A stretch of 11,862 nucleotides of DNA from an uncultured Phycisphaerae bacterium (GCA_937995495.1 CALKKA010000151.1:1-11862); one strand, 5' to 3'. Shown: positions 1 to 7,444, counted from the first letter of the stretch. Made by a program: numbers and translations. The notes: generated by a model not told the origin, from the sequence alone.

Positions 1-67
1 AGCATATAAATCACCGATAAGTATATACAGGTAAAACTATTTGTGGTTTATATCAATAAGGGATTGA

Positions 68-1102
68 ATGGGAAATTCGTTTCCAGAGCTTACAAAAAAA
101 CGTATTACAGCAGGGATGAATACCAATGACATTGCCGCTCTTGTCATCTTTGTTTGTTTTTCTGTCTTTTTCTATGCGCCAAACCTCAGAGTCAATGTCG
201 CACAAGTCTTTTGTGGCTTTAATGCGACGGCTGCCGCATGGGGCACCTATTTTCTCAGTAAACGCTGGATCAACAACTGGACCCCGTTGCTGACCGCTGG
301 CGCTGTATACGGGTTTGGACCGTTCGCACTGAGCTTCGAAACATTTCATCCACTGGCGGGATTGTCTTTTGCCATGGTGCCGTGGCTTCTTTTACCGGCG
401 GTTTACTGGCACAAGGGAAAATCACCTGATGTCTATCGCTTTTGTATTCGTGCATTGCTGACACTGCTGCCCTTTGCCGGAATGATCCTTTTATTCTGGA
501 TCCCCTCTCAGCAATGGGCGGGCCCTTTTTTCCTGATGCCCAAAGAGCTTTCCATGACCGTTGGTGATCTCCAAAATGTGATCCTTCCACTGCGTAACTC
601 CGGCGGAGTGGTCGTAATAGGTTTGTACCACTGTTCTCTCATATGCGCCCTGATGGGTGTCTTCGTCTATATCAAACTTCAGCGCATCGCCCTGCTGATC
701 CCTATCATGGCAGGACTGATTCTTTCTTTCTGGGAACCGGTCTTTCAGGTCACCCCCATTGTCTGGGCGGCGTTTCCGATCCTGTTCCTGTCCGTCCTGT
801 GCGGCCTGGGCTTTCAGGCGTTCCTCTGGGCGGGCAAAGCCGATACAAAATGGGTCGTGATCTGTGCCGCCGCCGCAACGGCCTTAACTGCCTTTTGTGC
901 CGGCATTATGATAACCCCATTTGCTGGCAGAGTCTTCGAATTAACCGCTTTGCTCTATGGTCTCGCGGCCGCGGCATTATGGATACTGCTGGCGATGATA
1001 AGGTTGAACCTCCGTTGGCCCTGGTTCAAATGGGCCATCCTCACCGCCGCCATAACCATCGACCTGCTCTTCTCCGCCCGCTATTTGATCGATAAGTTTT
1101 AA
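68..1102 (+). CDS. Polytopic integral membrane protein, function unknown
   Basis: A 344-residue, very hydrophobic protein with roughly nine to eleven predicted membrane helices spread over its length (for example about residues 21-37, 96-114, 127-145, 181-222, 230-256, 262-281, 292-311 and 321-337). There is no cleavable signal peptide and no soluble domain of note. Around residues 80-106 it carries YGFGPFALSF followed by HPLAGLSFAMVPW. That style of motif reminds me of the membrane core of GT-C/YfhO-like glycosyltransferases, but I see no acidic catalytic loop, so this is only a resemblance. The start at 68 is supported by AAGGGA at 58-63, four bases upstream. An in-frame ATG at 116 is an alternative that would drop 16 polar residues. 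The gene stands alone on the plus strand and converges on the 1173-1823 gene. The coding assignment is firm; the function is not recognised. Confidence 0.8.
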   Translation: MGNSFPELTKKRITAGMNTNDIAALVIFVCFSVFFYAPNLRVNVAQVFCGFNATAAAWGTYFLSKRWINNWTPLLTAGAVYGFGPFALSFETFHPLAGLSFAMVPWLLLPAVYWHKGKSPDVYRFCIRALLTLLPFAGMILLFWIPSQQWAGPFFLMPKELSMTVGDLQNVILPLRNSGGVVVIGLYHCSLICALMGVFVYIKLQRIALLIPIMAGLILSFWEPVFQVTPIVWAAFPILFLSVLCGLGFQAFLWAGKADTKWVVICAAAATALTAFCAGIMITPFAGRVFELTALLYGLAAAALWILLAMIRLNLRWPWFKWAILTAAITIDLLFSARYLIDKF

Positions 1103-1172
1103 AACAACAGCGGAGCGGAGCATGCCGCCCGATAGCGATCACACAAACGTTAGCGTTAATTCGAATTTCACC

Positions 1173-1823
1173 TTAAACCTCCTGATAAACCATTTCCGGG
1201 TCTAAGTTCGCCCAAATATCAACACCAAGAAAAGTAGAAAGTGTCTGGGCATCTTCTTTCGCTAAGAATGAGGTTGGGTGATCGACAACACTTAAACGTT
1301 TCCCCTCTTTAAGCACAAGATTTACTTCATAAGAATAAAATGAATCCACTCCTCCGCCCACTTTTTTTGAAATCAGTTGGATAGCATGAATTTGATTCAT
1401 CATAACATTTAATTGCATCGGGTCTTCATAGGTGGTTCTGTTGAGTCCCTTCTTACCTTTCCAAAAATAGCCCTTATGTTTATCAAAAACGATCGGCTCG
1501 GAACCACTAAAATAGATACGCCCGCATCCGGCAACAAGAATCAGTCCAATAATCAAAAGCAACAGTTTTGCATCGAAACTAAATGCTTGTTGAACCACAT
1601 AACTACCAATTACACCGATTACAAAGCAGACCCCAAGAACGCACAAAAACAGATGGAATATCTTTGCGCCGATTGTCAGATGATATTCTATTCTATTCGA
1701 GTCTGTTTGCACAAGTTTGTAAAGACGACTCTGTTGCCCAACTTTTGGCCACAAAGGCGTCCAATCCGTTTTTTGTGCGATCTCATCATCAATATTTTGA
1801 TGCTTATAATAATTCTGCCTCAT
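1173..1823 (-). CDS. Small two-helix membrane protein, hypothetical
   Basis: A 216-residue protein with a polar N-terminus of about 50 residues. Two adjacent hydrophobic helices follow (about residues 54-77 and 86-103), then a soluble C-terminal part that looks beta-rich and ends in a helix. The segment after helix 2 (PIVFDKHKGYFWKG, about 110-123) and the later alternating strands (YEVNLVLKEGKRLSVVDH) resemble the membrane-anchored PH-like layout of many hypothetical bacterial proteins. I cannot name the family. The start lies 19 bases after the stop of the uracil-DNA glycosylase gene on the same strand, with AGGG seven bases upstream of the ATG, so the two are probably cotranscribed. The gene is visibly more A+T-rich than the glycosylase and glutamate synthase genes. 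That may point to weak constraint or separate ancestry, but it is not proof of transfer. Confidence 0.72.
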   Translation of the reverse strand: MRQNYYKHQNIDDEIAQKTDWTPLWPKVGQQSRLYKLVQTDSNRIEYHLTIGAKIFHLFLCVLGVCFVIGVIGSYVVQQAFSFDAKLLLLIIGLILVAGCGRIYFSGSEPIVFDKHKGYFWKGKKGLNRTTYEDPMQLNVMMNQIHAIQLISKKVGGGVDSFYSYEVNLVLKEGKRLSVVDHPTSFLAKEDAQTLSTFLGVDIWANLDPEMVYQEV

Positions 1824-1842
1824 TACACTGCCCTATAGTTGT

Positions 1843-2589
1843 TTACCCCCTCTTCTTTGGCACCGGCAAGCCCAATTCTTTGAGAACTTTCATCATATCT
1901 TCCCAGACGCGTTTGCGGTTGTCGTAGGAGTAGTTCCTCAATAGATACGCCGGGTGGTAGGTCGGCATGAGTTTGGATGGCGGGACTTCATCAGAGAACT
2001 TGTACTCATGGAACCGGCCGCGAAGTTTACCAATGGCGTCTTTGGTATCCAGCAGCGTTCGGGCCGCGTGAGCGCCCAGTGCCACGATCACTTCCGGTTG
2101 GATAATCTCCAACTGGCGTTTCAGATACGGCCAGCAATTATCGATCTCATCAAGCTTCGGATCGCGATTTCCCGGCGGGCGGCATTTGAGGATATTGCCA
2201 ATAAACACCTCATCCCGACTCAGGCCCATCGCAATAATAATCTCGGTCAGCAGTTTGCCCGCCCTGCCGATGAACGCCAGTCCCTGCTTATCCTCATCCG
2301 CCCCCGGCGCCTCACCGACAAACATCAGCCGGGCCTTGGGGTTGCCCTGTCCGGGCACGGCATTGAGCCGACTGCCGCTGATTTCACATTTCGTGCACGA
2401 ACGCACGGTTGCTGCAATCGTATCAAGGGATAGGGTCATATCAGAGGCCTCTTGTTGAGTGTTTGGATCGGGAGAAGCGACCGGAAACAATTCTTCGGGG
2501 CCTTTTATGGAAAAATCGCCCACAAAAAATGACTCCATCTCCAGATGCTGTTTCAGTACTTTTTTTAGATCGGTTTGTTGTTCTGCCAT
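1843..2589 (-). CDS. Family 4 (iron-sulfur) uracil-DNA glycosylase
   Basis: A 248-residue enzyme that removes uracil from DNA as the first step of base excision repair. Visible family hallmarks are motif 1 GEAPGADED at residues 92-100, the loop GLAFIGRAGKLL at 103-114, CRPPGNRDP at 136-144 and the DNA-intercalation motif HPAYLLR at 212-218. Cysteines 65, 68, 136 and 152 match the four [4Fe-4S] ligands of type 4 enzymes (UDGa class). About 55 poorly conserved residues precede the first cysteine pair. The frame stays open upstream to 2652, but that extension would be translated from the terminator hairpin of the preceding gene, so I place the start at the ATG at 2589. No Shine-Dalgarno sequence precedes that ATG. 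A promoter at 2598-2625 would give an almost leaderless message. The membrane protein gene at 1173-1823 follows after 19 bases. Confidence 0.93.
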   Translation of the reverse strand: MAEQQTDLKKVLKQHLEMESFFVGDFSIKGPEELFPVASPDPNTQQEASDMTLSLDTIAATVRSCTKCEISGSRLNAVPGQGNPKARLMFVGEAPGADEDKQGLAFIGRAGKLLTEIIIAMGLSRDEVFIGNILKCRPPGNRDPKLDEIDNCWPYLKRQLEIIQPEVIVALGAHAARTLLDTKDAIGKLRGRFHEYKFSDEVPPSKLMPTYHPAYLLRNYSYDNRKRVWEDMMKVLKELGLPVPKKRG

Positions 2590-2597
2590 GGGGAGCC

Positions 2598-2625
2598 ATT
2601 GTACGGACTTAACGGCGAAAAACAA
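2598..2625 (-). promoter_or_regulatory. Probable promoter of the uracil-DNA glycosylase gene
   Basis: On the minus strand, TTGTTT (2625-2620) and TACAAT (2603-2598) are separated by 16 bases. The -10 box matches five of six consensus positions; the -35 box is weaker. Transcription would start near 2590-2591, within a base or two of the ATG at 2589, which fits the lack of a ribosome binding site. The -35 box directly follows the U-tract of the upstream terminator. Confidence 0.5.
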
Positions 2626-2666
2626 TAAAAAAGGCCTTACCCCGAAGGGCAAGGCCTTGAAAAAAG
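2626..2666 (-). terminator. Rho-independent terminator of the glutamate synthase domain gene
   Basis: Read on the minus strand, AAGGCCTTGCCC (2658-2647), the loop TTCG and GGGTAAGGCCTT (2642-2631) form a 12-bp stem with one G-U pair. The stem is closed as C(UUCG)G, the unusually stable tetraloop. The stem's terminal TT and the following bases give TTTTTTATT. It begins about 20 bases after the TAG stop at 2679-2681. The plus-strand exit is GAAAAAA with no T-run, so it should act mainly on minus-strand transcripts. Confidence 0.92.
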
Positions 2667-2678
2667 CATCAATCGAAA

Positions 2679-4319
2679 CTACGCATTCAAAATCGCCTTA
2701 GCACTTTCATCCAGCGAATCGGTCATGTAAGCAATGCCGGTTTCGGCAGCCGTTTCACGGTTAGCCGCCATGAGGTCATCTCGGGTGATTTGCGACAGAT
2801 TGAACTTCCGCGCCCCGGCCATAAACTGCTGCAGGCCGCAGGCCAGCTTATCAGCATAACCCACCATCGCGATCGCACCGAACGGAATGTTCTTCATCTC
2901 ATCGGCGCCCACCTTGTCCTTGACGATTTCCCAACCGGCAAAAATCTCTTCGGGAGTCTTACCCAGTGCTTTTACAGCTGCGGGCAGTTCGTCCCAGTTG
3001 CCGTTGAGTTTTTCACGGCGGTCCGGATGGAACACGCCTTCGATGTTGCTGCCCAGATAGCCCGGGATCATCGGCGCCCGACCCATGCAGACCAGCTTGG
3101 TATACGGAGCACACAGAGCCATTGCCTTGAAGATATGGTCTTCACGGGCGAAACCGCCGGCCAATGAAATATCCGGCACCTTAATGCCCTTCGCTTCCAG
3201 CATTTTGCAGTATTCATAGGTTTTCGCATGCAGCGACAGAGACGGGACACCCCAATGCTCCATCATGTTCCAGGGGCTCATGCCGGTACCGCCGCCGGAA
3301 CCGTCAATCGTCAGCAGATCCAGCTTGGCATCGGCCGCATAACGAATCGACATCGCCAGTGCTTCCATGCCATAAGCACCGGTCTTGAGCGTGATGCGCT
3401 TGAAACCGAGTTTACGTAGACGAGCGACTTCGCCCATGAAGGCTTCACGAACGCCGTCAACCGTATCAATATCGGTACCACCCAAACGACTGTGACGGGC
3501 AAACGATTTCAGACTGCCGTCGGCATAGGCCTCCTGTGCAACATGGTCATACGGATTCGGGTCAACAACATAGCCGCGGTCCTTGAGGAACTTGGCGTAT
3601 TCGATATCATTGACCTGAATTTCACCGCCGATGTCCTTGGCACCCTGACCCCACTTTAATTCGATAATGACTTTGTCGCCATACTTGTCGATCAGATATT
3701 CAGCCACACCATTGCGCGTGTCTTCCACGTTCATCTGAACGATAATCGCACCGTAGCCATCATAATATTTCAGGAATGTTCCAACACGGCGGTCCATTTC
3801 CGGAGACGACTTAATGCCACCCTTTTCCAGCTTGCTCATCTTGTCTACGCCGACCACATTTTCACCCACGACGATCGGAATGCCGCACAGTGCTGCACCC
3901 ACTGCGAATGAGTCCCAGTATTTGGCCGCAATAAAGGTTGATCCCAGGGCACCGGTCATCATCGGCATGCGGCACTTGGTAATCATATCCTGTCCGAAGG
4001 ATGTTTCGACATTCACATTCGGAAAGACACAATCGTCCGGGTCTTTGGTCAGTCCTGCATCCAACCCCTTTGAACCATAGGCATAGCCCTGAATACGTAA
4101 CGCCTGATACCCAACACCTACAGCTGTAACATTAGACGAACCGGATGTACTGGCTCCAAATGCACGCGGGTACAATATTTTCCGACCGACTAATGATGAT
4201 GTCCATGTCTCGCATTTGCCTTTGCAATTTGACAGACACAGCGTACACAACCCTGATTCGCAGGGTACGCCCCGGTTAACTGTTCCGAGAGCGTCGTTGT
4301 TTTTTGTCCAACTCTGCAT
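2679..4319 (-). CDS. Stand-alone FMN-dependent glutamate synthase domain protein
   Basis: A 546-residue protein built on the glutamate synthase central/FMN barrel (GltB-type, PF01645 as known to me). Diagnostic segments are IELKWGQGAKD (residues 219-229, equivalent to the KPGQGAK region), DGSGGGTGMSPW (339-350, phosphate/FMN loop) and SLAGGFAREDHIFKAM (385-400) leading into GRAPMIP. It lacks the N-terminal glutamine amidotransferase domain, the C-terminal GXG beta-helix domain and any FAD/NADPH subunit. A classical GOGAT reaction is therefore not established. Related FMN proteins also serve in archaeal glutamate synthase and N-methylglutamate synthase. The C-terminal [3Fe-4S] ligands expected just after the GRAP region are missing. 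Instead cysteines 20, 25, 28, 32 and 36 cluster near the N-terminus. The ATG at 4319 has AGGAGT (4331-4326) six bases upstream. A strong terminator follows, and a divergent LysR gene lies upstream. Confidence 0.88.
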   Translation of the reverse strand: MQSWTKNNDALGTVNRGVPCESGLCTLCLSNCKGKCETWTSSLVGRKILYPRAFGASTSGSSNVTAVGVGYQALRIQGYAYGSKGLDAGLTKDPDDCVFPNVNVETSFGQDMITKCRMPMMTGALGSTFIAAKYWDSFAVGAALCGIPIVVGENVVGVDKMSKLEKGGIKSSPEMDRRVGTFLKYYDGYGAIIVQMNVEDTRNGVAEYLIDKYGDKVIIELKWGQGAKDIGGEIQVNDIEYAKFLKDRGYVVDPNPYDHVAQEAYADGSLKSFARHSRLGGTDIDTVDGVREAFMGEVARLRKLGFKRITLKTGAYGMEALAMSIRYAADAKLDLLTIDGSGGGTGMSPWNMMEHWGVPSLSLHAKTYEYCKMLEAKGIKVPDISLAGGFAREDHIFKAMALCAPYTKLVCMGRAPMIPGYLGSNIEGVFHPDRREKLNGNWDELPAAVKALGKTPEEIFAGWEIVKDKVGADEMKNIPFGAIAMVGYADKLACGLQQFMAGARKFNLSQITRDDLMAANRETAAETGIAYMTDSLDESAKAILNA

Positions 4320-4416
4320 TGTTTAACTCCTATTAAAATGTCTCTGGTATTCTTCAACCAGCAATTTCGAGCTTCATGCGGGCCCACTAAACTACCGGTA
4401 CGATACAAAACAAAAT

Positions 4417-4430
4417 GTTCCCCAAGGAAC
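4417..4430 (-). promoter_or_regulatory. Short hairpin in the leader of the glutamate synthase domain gene
   Basis: GTTCC and GGAAC form a 5-bp perfect stem around a 4-base loop, about 100 bases upstream of the ATG at 4319. On the minus strand it is followed by the U-rich ATTTTGTTTT. It could be a weak attenuator or simply chance. The stem is short and no antiterminator is evident. Confidence 0.2.
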
Positions 4431-4490
4431 GGAAGTCGGCAACAAAACTTAACAATGAACGCCGAGATGAAAAAACCTCCTAATTCAGCG

Positions 4491-4528
4491 CTTTACATTC
4501 TATTATTTTCTTTACATTCTATTATTTT
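4491..4528. repeat. Perfect 19-bp tandem repeat in the divergent promoter region
   Basis: The unit CTTTACATTCTATTATTTT occurs at 4491-4509 and again without spacer or mismatch at 4510-4528. Each copy contains TTTACA, a good -35 box on the plus strand, and TAGAAT read on the minus strand. The second copy supplies the -35 box of the lysR promoter. The array lies between the two divergent genes, where LysR-type regulators usually bind. Confidence 0.95.
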
Positions 4529-4538
4529 TAGTTATAAT
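4511..4538 (+). promoter_or_regulatory. Promoter of the lysR-led operon, with overlapping palindrome
   Basis: TTTACA (4511-4516) and a perfect TATAAT (4533-4538) are separated by 16 bases. This is the best promoter match in the window and should start RNA near 4545, about 55 bases before the ATG at 4600. The -10 box lies inside the imperfectly centred palindrome GTTATAATAAC (4531-4541), a plausible operator for autorepression. Assignment of a LysR binding site is inference. Confidence 0.72.
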
Positions 4539-4599
4539 AACCATCAGTTACGCTGCTATCAAATAAACTTTGCGAATAGTAACTATAAGCTTACGTAAT

Positions 4600-5490
4600 A
4601 TGAACCTTGACACTGCCAAAATCTTCTGCGATCTCGTTGAGCTTAAAAATTTTTCGAGAACGGCCGAATTGCATGGCGTCAGCCAGTCAGCCATCTCTCA
4701 ACAGCTCGCACAGCTTGAACTGGCCCACAGCACGCAATTCATCAACCGAAAAAAACGCCCTCTCGAATTAACTGAATCCGGCCAGGTCTTTTACCGGGGC
4801 TGCAAAGACCTGTTGGAACGGCATGACCGACTCAACTACGAACTGGCCGCATTGGCCAAAACGAAATGTCGTATTAATCTTGCTTCAATATTCAGTATCG
4901 GCATGCACACGCTTCAACCCTATATCAGAAAATTTATGAAAATTTACCCCGATGTAAATCTCTCAATTGAATATCTGGATGCAAAAGAGATTTATACGCG
5001 ACTTCTCAAAGGCAGCGTCGATATCGGCGTGGTTGCGCTGCCTAAACAAGACCGAAATGTGAGGGTCTATTCGTTTGAAAACGAACCCTTGGTATTGGTC
5101 TGTTCGCCGGAGCATTCGTTTGCCCCTTTAGAAGAGATCGATATCCACCAACTGCAGGGGGAAAAATTCATCGCCTTCTCCCAGGGGGTGCCCACCCGGC
5201 ACCATATAGACAGTATTCTTAAACGACACGGCGTATCCGCTCAAATCATAATGGAGTTTGACAATATCGAGACGATCAAGCGCGCCATCGAGATCAAGTC
5301 TGGTGTCGGCATCCTTCCACTCCCCAGCGTTCATACTGAAGTGAGCAGCGGAACATTGACCGTGGCCGAACTCTCAAATGAGCGTTTGTTCCGCCCCACC
5401 GGCATCATCATTCAAAAGGGACACCCTTTAAATAAGGCCGGTCAATATTTACTTGAACTGATGCAAAATGAAGCAGGCACGGAACTGTGA
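4600..5490 (+). CDS. LysR-family transcriptional regulator
   Basis: A 296-residue LysR-type regulator. The N-terminal winged helix-turn-helix occupies about residues 3-62, with the recognition helix in VSQSAISQQLAQLE and the wing ending in LELTESGQVFY. A linker helix and a periplasmic-binding-protein-like effector domain (about 87-290) follow, including GSVDIGVV and ESFENEPLVLVC-type strands. I choose the ATG at 4600 because the family starts with a short MNLxxAKIF-like segment. The TTG at 4570 would add ten residues of no family character. Neither start has a clear ribosome binding site. The gene is divergent from the glutamate synthase domain gene, as gltC is from gltAB in Bacillus subtilis, so that gene is the likely target; the effector is unknown. 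Its TGA overlaps the GTG of the next gene, and it appears to be the first gene of a four-gene operon. Confidence 0.92.
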   Translation: MNLDTAKIFCDLVELKNFSRTAELHGVSQSAISQQLAQLELAHSTQFINRKKRPLELTESGQVFYRGCKDLLERHDRLNYELAALAKTKCRINLASIFSIGMHTLQPYIRKFMKIYPDVNLSIEYLDAKEIYTRLLKGSVDIGVVALPKQDRNVRVYSFENEPLVLVCSPEHSFAPLEEIDIHQLQGEKFIAFSQGVPTRHHIDSILKRHGVSAQIIMEFDNIETIKRAIEIKSGVGILPLPSVHTEVSSGTLTVAELSNERLFRPTGIIIQKGHPLNKAGQYLLELMQNEAGTEL

Positions 5491-6080
5491 GAGTAAACGC
5501 AGTCATATTTGATCTGGACGGAACGCTGACTGAACCGGTGCTGGATTTTGACACAATTCGCAGCGAAATGGACCTTCCCCCCGAATCCACAGATATCCTG
5601 GCAGCCATTGAGGCCATGCCCCCTGCCCGGCAGGAGAAGGCACACGCCATTCTGGCCCGTCATGAATCTCACGCTGCACAGAACTCACGACTGAAGGACG
5701 GCGTCACCGAACTACTTTCAGAACTTCGCCGGCGAAAGATACCGATCGGGCTGTTAACACGGAACACACGCGAAAACACACTTTATGTCGCCCACTGCCA
5801 CCAACTTTACTTCGACGGCATTGTGGCCCGTCAGGATGGCCCTGCCAAGCCCGATGCATACGGCGTACTTGAGCTGTGTCGTCAATTCCATTCGACTCCC
5901 GCCGAAACAATCGTTGTGGGAGACTTCCTGCATGACCTGCTGGCGGCACAAAATGCCGGGGCAATCGCTGTTTTAATCGAAACGCACCCAAAAGCCGACC
6001 ATTATAAAGCCCATGCAGACTACTCCATCTCACATATGAGTGAACTGCCGGGGATTATCACTAAACTTGAACAGGAGTAA
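5487..6080 (+). CDS. HAD-superfamily phosphatase (phosphoglycolate phosphatase-like)
   Basis: A 197-residue cytoplasmic hydrolase of the haloacid dehalogenase superfamily. Motif I is FDLDGT with nucleophile Asp9 and acid/base Asp11. Motif II is the Thr91 of GLLTRN. Motif III is Lys121 in AKPDAY. Motif IV is GDFLHD, with Asp146 and Asp150 for magnesium. A helical C1-type cap lies between motifs I and II (about residues 17-75). This set of motifs is complete, so the protein should be an active phosphatase. The substrate cannot be read from the sequence; phosphoglycolate and other small phosphomonoesters are typical of the subgroup. Translation starts at GTG 5487, which overlaps the TGA of lysR (GTGA), so the two are coupled. 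The lipoprotein gene follows after four bases. Confidence 0.88.
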   Translation: MRVNAVIFDLDGTLTEPVLDFDTIRSEMDLPPESTDILAAIEAMPPARQEKAHAILARHESHAAQNSRLKDGVTELLSELRRRKIPIGLLTRNTRENTLYVAHCHQLYFDGIVARQDGPAKPDAYGVLELCRQFHSTPAETIVVGDFLHDLLAAQNAGAIAVLIETHPKADHYKAHADYSISHMSELPGIITKLEQE

Positions 6081-6084
6081 AACT

Positions 6085-6921
6085 GTGAAAAGATACATTG
6101 CACTCGTTTTATGTTCAGTATGGCTGAACTCATTTTCACTGGCTACAGTGTCAGGTTGCAGCCAATCAGAAAATCAGCCCTCCGATCCACCTGCGACCCA
6201 GAAGCAACCGCCGGATTACAATGCCGGAGAAATCGAAGAAATCCTCTTGAAAATGAACAATGCCACAAAAAGATTAAAATCTTGTCAGGCAAAAATCTCT
6301 TATCTTTTTATTCAGGACCCTGATTTATTGGATTCGAAAACCCTTCAAAACGGAATGCTTTACTATCAGGAGGACAATGACCGCTCTCAATTGAGAATTC
6401 GATTTGATGATCTAAAACAGGAAAATTTTGACCCGGAAAACCGCAGGGAAGAGTTTCTTTTCGATGGGGCATGGTTGACCCGAATCGACTTCAAACTCAA
6501 GCAAATCGATCGTTACCAGAAAGCACCTGAAGACAATCCAATCGGCGTTTTTGAACTAATAAGCCACAGTTTTCCACTGGTCGGCTTCTCAAATATCGAC
6601 CAACTCAAGAAGGATTTTGACATCACTCTGCCTGAAAAGTCCAACGAATCCACTCCGTCTATCAACCTTTTGCTGAATGTTAAAAAAGGTTCAAAATACG
6701 AAAAAGAGTACAAAAAAATCGATTTCCGGGCAGATAGTGAGACCTACATGCCACAGCAAATCGTGGCTTATTCGTCACAAGGCGACATCTATAATATTAA
6801 ATTCACTGAATTTGAAATCAATAAAAAGTTGAAAAAGGCCGTTTTTATCATTGAAACGCCGTCCGATTTCCGTAAAAATATAGAGCCGTTGGATGAGAAA
6901 CCTCCCGAGAAAGGAAACTAA
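6085..6921 (+). CDS. LolA-fold lipoprotein (outer membrane lipoprotein-sorting-like)
   Basis: A 278-residue exported protein. From GTG 6085 the N-terminus is a lipoprotein signal peptide: MKRY, a hydrophobic core, and lipobox VSGC with Cys25 as the lipidated residue. A proline-rich linker precedes the domain. The mature part (about residues 55-260) looks like the LolA/LolB or RseB-like antiparallel sheet. It opens with EIEEILLKMNNATKRLKSCQ and continues with strands such as GMLYYQ, LRIRFD, EEFLFDGAWLTRIDFKLKQIDRYQ and PQQIVAYSSQGDIYNIKFTEFEIN. Such proteins bind lipid acyl chains or lipoproteins in the periplasm. The frame is open back to 6040 inside the HAD gene. AGGAG at 6073-6077, seven bases before the GTG, and the correct signal peptide fix the start at 6085. 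The gene is A+T-richer than the HAD gene before it. Confidence 0.8.
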   Translation: MKRYIALVLCSVWLNSFSLATVSGCSQSENQPSDPPATQKQPPDYNAGEIEEILLKMNNATKRLKSCQAKISYLFIQDPDLLDSKTLQNGMLYYQEDNDRSQLRIRFDDLKQENFDPENRREEFLFDGAWLTRIDFKLKQIDRYQKAPEDNPIGVFELISHSFPLVGFSNIDQLKKDFDITLPEKSNESTPSINLLLNVKKGSKYEKEYKKIDFRADSETYMPQQIVAYSSQGDIYNIKFTEFEINKKLKKAVFIIETPSDFRKNIEPLDEKPPEKGN

Positions 6922-6926
6922 GCGAC

Positions 6927-7403
6927 ATGGCTAAAGGATTGGTTGTTTATTATTCGAGAAGTGGAAACACGAAAGCCATGGCGAATGTGATTGCCGAATC
7001 GATGGAAACTTCAGGATTACCAACGAAATGCAAAAGTGTTGCCGATGTCAAGGTTACCGACTTAGTTGATGTGGACGCGATTGTTGTCGGCTCTCCAACC
7101 TATTACGGCAGAGCGGCCGCTCCTGTGGCTCAATTGTTCGACGAATCCGTCAGCAAACACGGGAAACTGGATGGAAAGATTGGGGCCGCGTTCAGCAGTT
7201 CGGCCAATACCGGCGGCGGCAATGAAACGACGATCTGCGAAATTAATAATATGCTACTGATTCATGGGATGATCGTTCAGGGTGACCCGCAAGGAGATCA
7301 TTACGGACCTGTTTCGATCGGAAAACCGGATGACCGTGTGAAGAAACAATGCACACGACGAGGCCAGCGAATTGCTGAATTAACCCTAAAAATATTCGGA
7401 TAA
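6927..7403 (+). CDS. Flavodoxin-like FMN protein (WrbA/NADPH-oxidoreductase type)
   Basis: A 158-residue cytoplasmic protein with the flavodoxin fold. The FMN phosphate loop is YSRSGNTKAMA (residues 9-19). The isoalloxazine-contacting segment is GSPTYYG (55-61). A glycine-rich loop, SSANTGGGNET, follows at about 91-101, and GDHYGP at 123-128 is typical of WrbA-like proteins. At 158 residues it is shorter than WrbA (about 200) and close to flavodoxins. It could be a quinone reductase or an electron carrier; the sequence does not decide. The start is five bases after the lipoprotein stop, with AAGGA at 6911-6915, so it is probably the last gene of the operon starting with lysR. No clear terminator follows. 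Confidence 0.88.
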   Translation: MAKGLVVYYSRSGNTKAMANVIAESMETSGLPTKCKSVADVKVTDLVDVDAIVVGSPTYYGRAAAPVAQLFDESVSKHGKLDGKIGAAFSSSANTGGGNETTICEINNMLLIHGMIVQGDPQGDHYGPVSIGKPDDRVKKQCTRRGQRIAELTLKIFG

Positions 7404-7416
7404 TCCAAAAAATAGA

Positions 7417-7444
7417 TTGAAAATCATGTTCGGATGTGTAGAAT
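7417..7444 (+). promoter_or_regulatory. Probable promoter of the Hc1-like gene
   Basis: TTGAAA (7417-7422) and TAGAAT (7439-7444) are 16 bases apart, each with five or four of six consensus matches. They lie just after the flavodoxin stop and give a leader of about 55 bases ahead of the strong ribosome binding site at 7490-7496. Confidence 0.5.

Noticed and set aside
643..1095. 150-residue plus-strand open frame inside the membrane protein gene
   Set aside because: It is a proline- and arginine-rich frame-shifted shadow of the 68-1102 gene, with no ribosome binding site or family signal.
1103..1172. GCGGAGCGGAGC and small inverted repeats between the convergent genes as a terminator
   Set aside because: Only four-base stems form, without a following T-run on either strand. 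I see no convincing terminator here.
4466..4481. Perfect AGGAGG on the minus strand upstream of the glutamate synthase domain gene, suggesting a leader peptide
   Set aside because: At the proper spacing there is only ATC, no ATG, GTG or TTG start, so I do not call a leader peptide.
4338..4598. 86-residue plus-strand open frame across the divergent promoter region
   Set aside because: It covers the lysR promoter and the 19-bp repeats, and has no ribosome binding site. Its C-terminal half is translated from A+T-rich control sequence.
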